A stretch of DNA of 64,000 nt from Craterostigma plantagineum (lineage: Eukaryota > Streptophyta > Magnoliopsida > Lamiales > Linderniaceae), in NCBI GenBank assembly GCA_027422505.1, contig JAPQWV010001341.1:1-64000 (forward strand), given 5' to 3'. Shown here piece after piece: positions 49,940 to 61,544 of this stretch (the stretch's first letter is position 1; each line of letters starts with the position of its first letter). A program made the translations under genes and the position numbers. The notes below the pieces were generated by a model that made no database searches, was not told the DNA's origin, and saw only the letters and a program-made list of their open reading frames with translations.

Positions 49940-51386
49940 TGATAAACGCACTTTAATGCGTTTATCGTAGTACTTTATTGGGGCATAATATAATTTTAGC
50001 GATCACTTTGTGCATAAATTCAACATATTTACACTTATTTTGATGTTAAAGGAGCTTGGGACGAGTTTCGGGCGAAAAGGAGCGAAAACGGAGCAAAACG
50101 GAGCAAAAAGGGCAACACTGCCCTAGGTCACGGTCAGACGCATCACGCGTCACGGCCGTGACTAGGGACAGCGCACAGAGGAGTGGAACACTGACGACGG
50201 TCACGGCCGTGACGTCCAGTGCACGTGGCCGTGACAAGGGACAGAGAGCGAGCCAGATGATGGTCACGGCCGTGACGTGTGATGCAATTGGCCGTGACTA
50301 TGGACAGAAAGCAACGACGAACTCACTGCCAACGGTCACGGCCGTGACACCCTATGCACTTGGCCGTGACGCGTATATAGCGATATTGTCGCGTAGAGTC
50401 GGTGATGGTCACGGCCGTGACGTACCATGTCCCAGGCCGTGACCAGTGCGAAATTTCTTATAAAAAGCCCGATTTCGACTCAGAAAAGGGGACTTCGACC
50501 AGAGACAATTCCTAAACCCCTTAGAGACGAAAAATAGCACGAAAGAACGCAGAATCACGCCCCGGAGCGCAAGAGACGGAGTTCTACGCAAACGGGAACG
50601 AAGAACAAAGATCTACCCAAGCTTTCAACGATTATGAGTTCTTTTCTCCTAATTTCTATTTCCTTAGTTGTTTTTCCTTCTATTATGCGTAGCTAATTCC
50701 CTTTGTGTTTGGGATTAGATGAACGCTAGGATATTTTGTAGTTAAGACTTGTAATTATCGTGACTATGTGTTTTGACTATTTATCGTTCTATGAAACTAT
50801 TTCGTTGCTTTAATATGTCTATGTGTTAAAGTAATTGTTTGGAAAATCGTTTAGGGCGACAGCTAAATAACGATTAGGCCGTTCATAGAAGATAGGATTC
50901 GAGTATAGGGCGACAGCAAATGCTCGATCCTCGCCGTTAGTAATTAATGAATTTTAGATCCCCGCGAGCGTTTAGGGCGACAGCAAACTCGCGAGCGGGC
51001 AGGAAAATTACTGCGATCTAGTCAGAATCACGTAGGAGCGATAGTTCATTGTCTTAGCCAATAATACCTAGCGGGATTCGAATCCCGAGCACTTTTTATT
51101 ATCTGAAAGCTTCGTAACAGTTTAACGTGCTCTTTGAATTTCTAGTCGATTTAGGGGTAAGTGTTAGGTTAAGTCATCAAAAATCTGCGTATTTTATTTA
51201 GGCTAAATATCGAGTCGATAGGTAATTACTAGTACTTGATTTATTCCTCGTGTTCGATACTCGTTTACTCACTCTACTGCACTACAAACGATAGGTCAAC
51301 TGCCTATCGCACGTCGGTGATAGTAATTTAGTATACGTTTTATTTTATCACTTGTCGCACTTGCACAATACACCACGTGTCGATCA
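49940..51386 (+). repeat. Athila C 5' LTR
   Basis: TGATAAACGCAC...GTGTCGATCA. Holds the hairpin array (50127-50443) directly upstream of a TATA box at 50459-50466 (TATAAAAA). A GGGCGACAG motif recurs three times or more in U5 (about 50853, 50910, 50968). Confidence 0.96.
50127..50443 (+). promoter_or_regulatory. Array of five palindromic stem-loops in the Athila C LTR
   Basis: Units start near 50127, 50199, 50262, 50335 and 50407, i.e. every 63-73 bp. Each has GTCACGGCC, an 18-base or so loop and GGCCGTGAC; the core CACGGCCGTG is itself a palindrome. The array ends 16 bp before the TATA box. The same array is at 61732-62048 in the 3' LTR. Confidence 0.85.
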
Positions 51387-51392
51387 AGTTTT

Positions 51393-51410
51393 TGGCGCCG
51401 TTGCCGGGGA
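51393..51410 (+). other. Athila C primer-binding site
   Basis: TGGCGCCGTTGCCGGGGA, six bases past the LTR. This is the usual Athila/Tat site, complementary to the 3' end of a tRNA (Asp by family knowledge). Confidence 0.85.
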
Positions 51411-51616
51411 ATAGATTGATATTAGGAACACCGTAGTTCGGTAATTTAGCCACTTTTATTTGACATCTTTATTTGCTATTACTACTTGCGTTATTTGTGT
51501 TATTTGTGCTATTTGTTTCCTGCGTCATTAGTACTATCGTAATCTTTTCGACGTTTTTATTATTCCTTTGCTAATTTCTTGTGTTTTCACATATTGAAGG
51601 CACGATTCAGCGGTGA

Positions 51617-54600
51617 ATGACCCGAAGCCATCCATCGGGTCCCATCGTTGACGCAGACCCGGATTTCGAGCGGCAGTTACGAAGGAAACTGAAGTACGAT
51701 ACCGAAGGAGCATCCACTAGCTCTCACGACCGTTTAGTTAGCTATTCAGAGGATAGTTCGCAGGAATCCACCCAAAACTCACGTGCAGAGACCACAGTAG
51801 ATAGTCCCAATACAGAAGTGGACATGGCGGACCATCGAGTGCCCGTCCATAACATTCCCGAGGAGGAACCATCACTTCAGGACCTCCTCAAGAATGCCGC
51901 GCTAGGCGGTACGGAGTCGGCGATAGTCATTCCGCCGATCGAGAACAACAACTTTGAACTGAAGCACTCTTGGCTTCAGATGATTTTCCAGACGGCCCAG
52001 TTCGAGGGCAACCCCGATGACGATCCTTACTCCCATCTGAAGGCGTTTTTGACGGTCACCGACACCATCAAAATCAATGGTGTTCCGGGCGACGCGATTA
52101 AGCTCATGTTGTTCCCATTCTCTTTGAAGTTCAGAGCCAAGGATTGGCTTGAGATGCTGCCACCCCGCTCGATTACCACCTGGGAGGAGCTGCGAGCCGC
52201 GTTTATCGGCCATTACTTCCCACTTTCGAAGGTGCTATGATTGAAGACAGAAATCTCTTTATTCCATCAGAAGGAGTCTGAAAATCTCTACGAGGTGTGG
52301 GAGCGTTACAAGGCGTTATTGAAGAGATGCCCACAGCACGGGATGTCGAAGGCGGCCCAGATCAACCGATTCCACGAGGGGCTCAACGATCAGACGGTCC
52401 ATATGTTAGACGGAGCCGCAGGAGGAGGGCTCGTGAAGCTCAACGCCACCGACGCGTGGAATTTGATTGAGGACTACTCGAGGAACAGTTTCATGAGGGG
52501 AAATACCAGGATGAAGACGACAGGCGTATTTGGGGTGAGCGAGGAGACGGCCACTAACGCTAAGATCGAGGCGCTCCAGCAACAACTCGCCTCGACGAAC
52601 TCTCAGTTGCAGACGGTAATTGGTGCATTGCTTCCCAAGTCCGGGCAGACTCAGCCCGTGAACGCCGTGGCCACTACCACACCGACGCAGCACACCCCTT
52701 ATGTGCCCTTGTGCGGAATTTGCGGAGCAGCCCACGAGACCTCAGAATGCCAGCTTGGCCAGCCGCATGAGCATGTTGATTACATGGGCAATTATCAAGG
52801 TGGGCAGCGAAGTTTCCAACCTCGGGCTCATCCTAACTTGGCGTACGGAAATCAGAACCATCAGAGCCAAGGACCACCAGGATTTCAGCCCCGACCTTCC
52901 GGATTTCAAAACGGACCACCACGACAATACCAGAACGCGCCCGCGGGAGGATCCGACGACATGAGGGAGATGAAGGACATGATGAAGACGCTTCTCACGA
53001 ACTTCAGCAGCACCACCGCAGCCCACGAGAGCCGAATGACGAAGATGGAGGAGTACATGGAGGCGAATGACTTGCGTGCTCAGAACACGGACGCCTCGCT
53101 CAAGAAACTGGAGCAACAGATGGGCCAGATGGCGAAGCAGTTGGCGGGGCGCACTCAGGGATCGCTCCCGAGCTACACCGAGCCGAATCCCAAGGAATAC
53201 TGCAAGGCGGTGACGCTGAGGAACGGGCGAGAACTACAAGAAGTGCCCGCCAAAAAGAAGGACAAGGAGAATACCAACTTCGAGAGCCACGACGAGCCCG
53301 AAGTTGAGGAGGTCAGGGGTGACGACGTCAAGAAGGCCGACGCTGAGAAGGAGAAGGTCGAGCCCGAAAAGGATAAGGTGACGGAGATTCAGCGACCACC
53401 GGTGAAACCTTACCAGCCGAAGATCCCGTACCCGGCCCGACTGAAAAAGGACAAGAACGAGGCGCAGTTTGGTAAATTTATGGGTATGTGTAAGGAGTTA
53501 CATATTAACTTACCTTTTGTTGAAGCTATTACGCAGATGCCCAGCTTCGCCAAGTTCTTGAAGGACTTGCTGACGAACAGAAGGAAGCTCGAACACGTCT
53601 CCACCGTCTGCCTACGAGGGGAGTGCTCGGCGATCCTCCAAAGCAAAATTCCTAAGAAGCTGAAGGATCCAGGGAGTTTTACTATTCCCTGTCTCATAGG
53701 AGATTTAGTGATTGAGCGTGCGTTAGCAGACTTAGGCGCTAGTATTAATCTCATGCCGTATTCTATGTTTAAGCGTCTAGGTCTAGGTGAACCGCGACCC
53801 ACTAGGATGAGCCTCCAATTAGCGGATAGGTCGTTAAAGTACCCTCGAGGTGTTATCGAGGATGTCTTAGTTAAAGTAGATAAGTTTGTGATTCCCGCAG
53901 ATTTCGTTATCTTAGATATGGAGGAAGACGAAAATGTCCCCTTGATTTTAGGTAGACCATTCTTAGCCACGGGGGAGACCATGATAGACGTTAGGAACGG
54001 GACGTTAACCTTGACGGTAGATGGGGAAAAGGTTACCTTTGATATGGCCGACTCGATGAAAAAGAGTAGCGAGCAGGATGATAAGTGTTATTTCTTAGAC
54101 GTATTTGAGCACGACTTTCTCTTTCCCGTGCAAGGTCTGTCACAGGTCGGCGATCACGACATACACACGCTTATGGCAATCGACGAGTGTGGGGAGGAAG
54201 TCGACGAGCCTATTGTAGCCATCGATGAAAGCAGCGAAGAGGACAAGGAGAAGAGCTCAGTTGAGGAACCGCCGGTCCTAGAATTAAAGCCGCTGCCCGA
54301 CCACCTCGAGTACGCGTTTCTGAACAATAATGGAGGGCTGCCGGTCATAATCTCCTCAAACCTCGATGATGGGCAGAAGGATCAGCTTTTAGACGTGTTG
54401 AAGACGCACAAGAAGGCCCTGGCATGGAAGATATCCGACATAAGGGGTATCAATCCCAGCAACTGCACACACAAGATCCTCATGGAGGATGACTTCAAGC
54501 CGGTCGCTCAACGTCAAAGGCGCCTCAATCCCAACATGAAGGACGTTGTCAAGAAGGAGGTAATCAAGCTGCTAGACGCGGGGATGATCTATCCCATCTC

Positions 54601-57190
54601 AGACAGCGCATGGGTCAGCCCGGTCCAAGTAGTCCCAAAGAAGGGAGGCATGACAGTCGTCACCAACGACAAGAACGAGCTGATTCCGACAAGGACGGTG
54701 ACTGGATGGCGTGTCTGTATCGACTACAGGAAGTTGAATGATGCAACGAGAAAAGATCACTTTCCCCTTCCTTTTATTGATCAGATGTTAGAAAAATTAG
54801 CAGGTCATTCATTCTATTGTTTCCTTGATGGTTTGTCAGGTTATCTACAGATTCCTATAGCACCCGAGGACCAGGAGAAGACGACGTTTACGTGCCCGTT
54901 CGGAACGTTCGCGTACCGACGGATGCCATTCGGATTATGCAATGCCCCAGCCACCTTCCAGCGATGCATGATGGCCATATTCGACGAATTGGTAGGTGAG
55001 GTAATGGAGGTATTTATGGACGATTTCTCTGTTTTCGGTTCCTCGTTTGATGCATGTTTATCGAATCTGAAGCTCGTGCTCACACGATGCGAGGAAACGA
55101 ATTTGGCACTTAATTGGGAAAAGTGCCATTTCATGGTTCGAGAGGGTATAGTTCTCGGTCATAAGATTTCCTCTAAAGGAATCGAAGTGGACCGAGCTAA
55201 ATTAGAGACGATAGAAAAATTGTCTATCCCCTCGAACGTTAAGTCAATTAGAAGTTTTCTAGGACATGCGGGATTTTATCGTAGATTTATCAAAGACTTT
55301 TCTAAAATCGCACGTCCTATGTCTAGGTTGTTAGAGAAAGATGCCCCATTTGATTTTAATGACGAATGCCTACATGCTTTCAATCTACTTAAGGAAAGAC
55401 TTATCGCAGCACCTATTATGGTAGCCCCCGACTGGGGGCTACCCTTTGAACTAATGTGCGATGCTAGTGACTATGCAGTTGGGGCCGTGCTAGGGCAGCG
55501 TAAGGACAACCACTTCAGGCCGATCTATTACGCGAGTAAGACGTTAGACGCAGCCCAGGCCAATTACACGACCACCGAGAAGGAGCTGTTGGCCGTCGTG
55601 TTCGCTTTCGACAAGTTCAGGTCATATTTAATCCTGTCTAAAGTTATTGTTTTTACTGACCACTCTGCTCTCAAGTACTTGTTAGCAAAGCCCGACGCCA
55701 AGCCAAGACTAATTCGGTGGATCCTGCTACTGCAAGAGTTCGATATAGAGATCCGCGACAAGAAGGGTGCGGAGAACCTAGCGGCAGATCACCTTTCTCG
55801 ACTAGAGGAGTCCGAGATATACAATAAGAACGAGAGGGCGATACACGATCGGTTCCCAGACGAGCATCTCTACGCGATACACGTAGTAAGTGACGAGACC
55901 CCTTGGTTTGCAGATTACGCTAACTACCTTGTTGCGAGGGTCCTACCAAAGGAATACACGAGTCAGCAAAAGAAGAAATTCTTTTCTGACTTGAGGTACT
56001 ACTTTTGGGAAGACCCGTATCTTTTCAGGCGATGTGCAGACCAGGTAATACGGCGATGCGTGGCTGCCCCGGAATCGACGCAGATCCTTAGACATTGCCA
56101 CAATGGACCGACCGGAGGGCATTATGCAGCAAATCGTACCGCTCAGAAGGTGTTGGAGAGCGGATTCTACTGGCCCACGATCTTCAAGGACGCGCAAAGG
56201 TACGTTGACACTTGTGATCAGTGTCAGCGCGCAGGTAATATTTCTAAACGCGACGAAATGCCCCAGAATTTCATCTTAGTTTGCGAAATTTTCGATGTAT
56301 GGGGTATTGATTTCATGGGTCCATTTCCTAGCTCATACAATAATAAGTACATCCTAGTTGCGGTCGATTATGTTTCTAAGTGGGCCGAGGCGCAAGCCTT
56401 ACCCACGAATGATGCTAGGGTAGTCGTTAGATTTTTGCGAGCATTGTTTTCACGTTTTGGGGCACCTAGATGCATCATCAGTGATAGAGGCACTCACTTT
56501 TGTAACACCCAGTTTGCACGCACGTTAGAACGTTACGGTGTTAAGCATAGCCTATCCACCCCGTACCATCCCCAAGCTAGTGGTCAAGTCGAGGTAGTGA
56601 ATCGCGAGTTGAAACGCATTCTAGAGAAAACTATAGAGGGAAACCGTAGGGAGTGGGCAAATAAGTTAAATGATGCACTTTGGGCATATAGGACTGCATA
56701 TAAGACTCCTATAGGCACTACACCATATAGATTAGTTTATGGAAAAGCATGCCATCTTCCCGTAGAAATAGAGCATAAGGCATATTGGGCCATCAAGTCC
56801 TTAGATCTCGATTTGGGGAACGCCGGCGGAAAGCGGCAACTCCAAATCAACGAGTTAGACGAGTGGCGTTTATCGGCCTACGATAACGCTCGCATGTACA
56901 AGGAACGTTCTAAGGCCTATCACGATAAGAAAATTAGGCAAAGGCGAGAGTTTCAGGAAGGGGATCAAGTCCTTCTTTTTAACTCTCGACTTAGGCTCTT
57001 TCCTGGCAAGCTTAGATCACGCTGGTCAGGACCGTTCACTGTTACCCGTGTTTTCCCTTATGGTACTGTTGAGATTTCAGGAATGGAGCAGGGTACTTTT
57101 AAGGTGAACGGCCATAGGTTGAAGCATTATCTCGCAGGGGAGGAAGACGCTACCGAGAGGGAAGTAATGTACTTGGACTTCCAAACGTAA
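51617..57190 (+). pseudogene. Athila C gag-pol, one premature stop
   Basis: A single frame of 1857 residues, broken only by TGA at codon 208 (52238-52240), where Athila A has AGA. Gag: capsid region to about residue 330, CCHC-like knuckle [13 protein letters not shown], then a coiled-coil and Lys/Glu-rich linker. Protease: DLGAS with D705. [13 protein letters not shown] and FMDD with the first D at 1135. RNase [16 protein letters not shown] from about 1281. Integrase: HHCC zinc region, then D1565, D1623 and E1659 (35 residues between the last two, as in DD35E). The C-terminus ends [17 protein letters not shown]. Start chosen at the ATG conserved with the other two Athila copies. It makes capsid and replication enzymes for the element; as it stands only a 207-aa gag fragment or readthrough product is expected. 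Confidence 0.93.
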
Positions 57191-58474
57191 GCGAGCAAAA
57201 ACGACGTCCGGCTAAAGACGGTAAAGTAAGCGCTTCTTGGGAGGCAACCCAGGTATTTTTATTTATGTCTTAGCTTTAAACAAAAAAAAAAAAAAAATTA
57301 ATGTCACGGCCAACTGCTCAAGCAGTCACGGCCGTGACGGGCGCGCGAGGAACTCTCTGCCTCAGGTCACGGCCAACTGCTTCAGCAGTCACGGCCGTGA
57401 CACAGCCCAGCGGCATCTACTGCCCATAGTCACGGCCAACGCCATAAGGCGTCGCGGCCGTGACGGCCTATAAAAAAAAAAAAAAAAAAGAAAAAAAAAA
57501 TAAATAAATAAAAATAATTTAATTTAATTAAAAAAAAAAAAAAAGAAAAAGAAAAGAAAATTTACCCCGATTTGGTCACGGCTCGTGACATATGAGTCAC
57601 GGCCGTGACGTGTGGCAGAGGCTCACACTGCCTCGGGTCACGGCCAAGACCTTTGAAGGTCACGGCCGTGACCCTCACGGATTTAATACTAAAAATCCGA
57701 TTTTTTTCTCTATTTCTTCCCTTTCTCCCCTCTTTCTCCCCCATTTCTTCCTCTCTTCCCCCCCTTTCGTTTCCCCACTTACCTTCCACCGCCGCCGACC
57801 GCCGCCTCGTCCCCAAACTCCGGCGACATCAACAAGTAAACCCTCAACCCCATTTAATTCGATTAAGAGCACAAGGTATGATTTTCGCCCTTTTTATTCC
57901 AAACTTCGATAACTATGCTCGTAATTGCTAATTCATGGATGCTATTTACTATACTTCGTTCACTATGTGCCATAGTTGCTACAGATTCGCTTGATTACGT
58001 GAATTTGAGGTTAAAATTCGAAATTTCTACGAAGAACCCTAATTTCGAATTTGGGGCTTTTTCGAATTGGGGTTTAATTGTTGTTTCTATTGCCCTTTAT
58101 TGATAGATATATGCTATGAACGCTTTGGGTATGCTTGATTACATGAATTCGTGGTTCAATTTTGAGAATTTTTACGATGAACCCTAATTTCAAAATTGGG
58201 GATTTCTGAAACTATTTGGTACATTCCGTTGCGTTAATGATATTAATTAGCCTCGATTCATAATATAATATATTTGGGTGCTTTAGCATGTTCAATTTTG
58301 GATTTAGATGAAGTGATTTTGGTTGCACGCCACGTGTTCGATAAAATGCCTATTTGAGCCTTTCATGTGTTTGCATACGCGAATTACTACGTCATCGCTA
58401 TTTTGGTCGAGTCGAACTGCTTTGAATTTAATTGCGGTATTCTCGTTGAACTCACATCTTTTCCTTCAGGTACT
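57191..58474 (+). promoter_or_regulatory. Athila C spacer: hairpins, TATA, leader and putative intron
   Basis: A short hairpin (CTTGGG-AGGCAA-CCCAGG) at 57236-57253. Stem-loops of the LTR type at about 57303-57463 (three) and 57574-57674 (two), some with extra nested arms (ACTGCT/AGCAGT). CCTATAAAAA sits at about 57466 before long A-rich runs. A pyrimidine-rich leader (57700-57790) follows, then a donor AAG/GTATG at 57875-57880 and an acceptor TTCCTTCAG at 58469, just before the ATG at 58475. This resembles a plant promoter plus 5' UTR intron. Confidence 0.6.
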
Positions 58475-59767
58475 ATGGGTAAAAGCCGTGCCTCAGGCTC
58501 GCATGCGTCCGCCGTGGCCTCGTCCTCTCGCTCAAGTCGACGCGGGCCCCCGCCGACTATGCTCGAAGCCATGGGACAGTTCACGGACGAAGCTCAGATA
58601 GCCCGCTACAACAAGCTAAAAGCAATGGAGTTCATCGCCATGGACCAGATTGATCACGAGACGCTGGCAAAGCACCACATCGATCAGCAGGTCGCCCATT
58701 ACCTATCGACCAGTGGTTGGAACACCTTCCTGGCGATCGACGAACCGGCGTACAAGGAACTCACCCTGGAGTTCCTTGCCACATTCTCATTCGATGAATA
58801 CGGCGACCGCACAATCCATTTCCGCGCGTTCAACGAAGAGCACATAGTACGGGCCGACAACTTATGCCGCGCACTTGGAGTCCCAGAACCCCCACACCAG
58901 ACCTTCGCGACATTCTTCGATACACCGGAAGGACAACGGGGGTGCTGGGAGGAAATCGCTCGACCTGGCGAGCCGGCATACAGCGCGAAGACGTCGAAGG
59001 CATCCGCGATGAAGAGCCCCGGCCTGCGTTATATCCATCGCCTCCTGACGACCTCGCTTACACCAAGGGGTGACTCACACGGAGCAGTCACCCTCCGCGA
59101 TCTGTACATCCTGACCCATCTGCACCGAGGCGAACGGATAAATTTAGGAATGGCGGTGGCCCACGCTTTCAGTGCTCAGGCGGAAGCACGACGCCACGGC
59201 AAGATCGCCGTCGACCCACTCATCACCAAGGTAATCAAGGGCTTACGCTACTGGCCAGCGAACGCGCCCGAAATGGAGATAGTCGGAGGGCGTCACCCAC
59301 TGAACGAGGAGGCGCTGGTGAGGATGAAGATGCTGGTGAAGGCGCCTACCTGGACTCGCACCAACAAGGTGTACATCTGGCACGGGATGTACCATGGCCA
59401 GACGGACCACGTACCCATCCCCGAGGACCAGCTCTACCTCCAGGGCCCTCACCCAATGGAGACAGACACGACAGCCACCGGGCCCTCCTACTCCTCTGGG
59501 TACCACCACGGCGAGTCGTCCGGCGTCGCTCCCTACGCGTCGGCAGCGGATCTCGAAGCGCTGCGACAGGACGTGCAAGAGACTCGGCGCAGACAGGAGG
59601 AGTACGAGCGAAGGAACGAGGAAGCCCACCGCCAGTACAGGGAGGAGCTGGACCGCTACAACGACGCCCTGCGAGCCATGGACCAGGCGCTCGAGCTGTC
59701 CAGGCGATCGATAGACCTCCTTCGCCCGAGGCAGCGCTCACCGCCGCCGCCACCATCAGCACCTTAG
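58475..59767 (+). CDS. Athila downstream ORF (ATHILA ORF-1-like / env-position protein)
   Basis: 430 aa from the ATG at 58475 (MGKSRASGSHASAV). The ATG was chosen because a strong splice acceptor ends six bases upstream; the open frame itself reaches back to 58367. Residues about 60-330 resemble the ATHILA ORF-1 family (TLEFLATFSFDEYGDRTIHF, LCRALGVPE). Residues about 350-415 form a charged coiled coil (RRRQEEYERRNEEAHRQYRE), then a proline-rich tail (RSPPPPPSAP). I see no signal peptide or membrane segment, so an envelope role is doubtful. Function unknown. The frame is intact, with GC-rich codon use unlike the AT-rich surroundings. Confidence 0.8.
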   Translation: MGKSRASGSHASAVASSSRSSRRGPPPTMLEAMGQFTDEAQIARYNKLKAMEFIAMDQIDHETLAKHHIDQQVAHYLSTSGWNTFLAIDEPAYKELTLEFLATFSFDEYGDRTIHFRAFNEEHIVRADNLCRALGVPEPPHQTFATFFDTPEGQRGCWEEIARPGEPAYSAKTSKASAMKSPGLRYIHRLLTTSLTPRGDSHGAVTLRDLYILTHLHRGERINLGMAVAHAFSAQAEARRHGKIAVDPLITKVIKGLRYWPANAPEMEIVGGRHPLNEEALVRMKMLVKAPTWTRTNKVYIWHGMYHGQTDHVPIPEDQLYLQGPHPMETDTTATGPSYSSGYHHGESSGVAPYASAADLEALRQDVQETRRRQEEYERRNEEAHRQYREELDRYNDALRAMDQALELSRRSIDLLRPRQRSPPPPPSAP

Positions 59768-61544
59768 GGATTTTTCTTAACTTTCTTTGGACATTTCATT
59801 TGGTCGAGTAGTCGCGTGTGTTTTACCTCTTAACGCTTATAACTATGTTTATAGTTAATCTATGACTACTCTATTTTATGTCTATTGATCTCTCTAGCCA
59901 GCGCATGGAAACGCATAACGGCCTACAAACGCCTAACGGATAACAACATGACCGTCACGCACGAAAACGAGTACCTCACGAGCACGTCCTTTATTCGTCA
60001 GGGGAGTCACGCTCTTCTTAAAACTCTTTTCTCCTCCTTTTATTTTTTTAACGTTGAGGACAACGTCAGGTTTAAGTGTGGGGAGGGGAATCTAGTTTGA
60101 GAACTTACGTGAAAACTTTTAAATTTTTATGACGTATCTATGAGCTTAAATTTTTATGACGTGTCTATTACGAGAAAATTGACATGTCTATTACGTGAAA
60201 TTTTTTTCTATGACGTATCTATGAACTATAATCTTCGTTAGAAAGGCATGAATTACTGAATCAGGCATGATTGTTTGCGCTTATTTCAAGTTGGTCTGCA
60301 TTCTATGAAATTATGTGAGCAATTAGGACATGCATGACTGATTGAATCTTATCTGCCTAAATAGATATAGCACTGTTTTCAGAGATCCGTACACATGACC
60401 CTATTTCGTGTGAGAGTTTGAGCCTAACGAGCTTACGCTCATTTTTCTTGGTTGTGTGACGTGCCTAGTCTATATCTCTCTAGAACTTGCCTGTCTGATG
60501 CGTGTTGAAACTGTTTTGGTGTGCGAGCGTGAAAACGACGAGGGCATTAGGATTCATGTCCAGGGCCAAAATTTTCTTAACCATGACGAACCCCATTAGT
60601 TAGCCCCGTTGAGCCTGAGTCTATTCGTTGCTTACCTCATATGTTATAGAAGCCACTGACCCGAAGAAGCCCCGTAACTTTTATGAGCCTGAGTTGATTA
60701 GAATAGAGCAGAATCGAACGTGAGAGTTACTGTTTCAATGTATGATTTGATGTTCTTCTCTGCTATTCATGAAATGACTCGTCCCTTACTTGACCGTTTT
60801 CTGAAATGACCCGATCTCTTGCATAAGCCTGCCTATAACCCTTTGGCAAGATATAGGTTTCGGTAATAAGTATCCCTAGGTACACGGCATTCGCTGTGAC
60901 GATGTATTCTTTGCGACAAAAGCCGAACCTTGATGTTTTAGGGAAAAAGGGCAGTGCATAAAAGTAGAACGTGACTAAGGTGAAAGGGCAGAAAATGAAA
61001 GGGGACTGAGTTGAGAGGGTCGAGCAGAAAAGTCTAGGATTTCGGAGCGAGAACGTCGAGTCTTATATTGGGCTGTGACTGTCTGTTTGATCATGCCGTG
61101 TTCTTTGAAAATTCTCGATCACGTGTCCTAGCTCTAAGATTAAGTGTTCATTACTTATATTTGCCATTTCATGATTATTCGACCATTTCCCCAAAAAGAC
61201 CCTCAGATTTATACTTGCCCGCTGAATAGTAGAAATGCGATTAACTTGCAAGTTTATGGTAGGGGTTGGTCTAGTGCACGAATTGAGCGACTCATCATAT
61301 ACTAGCCTATACACTTGAGTGAATTGAGTGAATCCTTGTGAGGTATGAGTCTCGATTAGCAGTGCAAATTCAGGTCGACGAGTGCAAGTCATTTGTGTAA
61401 TATCCGTGATTGTTTGCTTGATTCCTTTTGTGCTTTCCAGCTTTGATGATAAATTGCGAACAATCGTGCCGTTATCCTAGTTTGATGCCTTATCTAATTC
61501 CTAATTTACTTGAGGACAAGCAAATGCTTAAGTGTGGGGAGGTT
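59768..61544 (+). other. Athila C 3' noncoding region with two polypurine tracts
   Basis: The internal tract TTTAAGTGTGGGGAGGGG lies at about 60070-60089, after TTGAGGACAACG. The 3' tract CTTAAGTGTGGGGAGG (61528-61543), after TTGAGGACAAGC, abuts the LTR. No coding sequence between them. Confidence 0.8.

Noticed and set aside
50046..50442. Overlapping open frames rich in VTAVT / GRD repeats (also at 61651-62047)
   Set aside because: Both strands are open only because the palindromic repeats lack stops; located in LTR U3 and identical in both LTRs.
50127..50443. Regularly spaced palindromes look like a CRISPR array
   Set aside because: The repeats are stem halves inside an LTR, present in both LTRs and the spacer of a plant retrotransposon; there are no unique spacers of fixed length and no cas genes.
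57592..57931. Ser/Pro-rich open frames after the spacer hairpins
   Set aside because: They translate hairpins and a pyrimidine-rich leader; low complexity and the frame is not kept in Athila A.
59243..59762. Antisense open frames of 128 and 138 codons
   Set aside because: Shadows of the GC-rich downstream ORF of Athila C on the opposite strand; no domain and no context.
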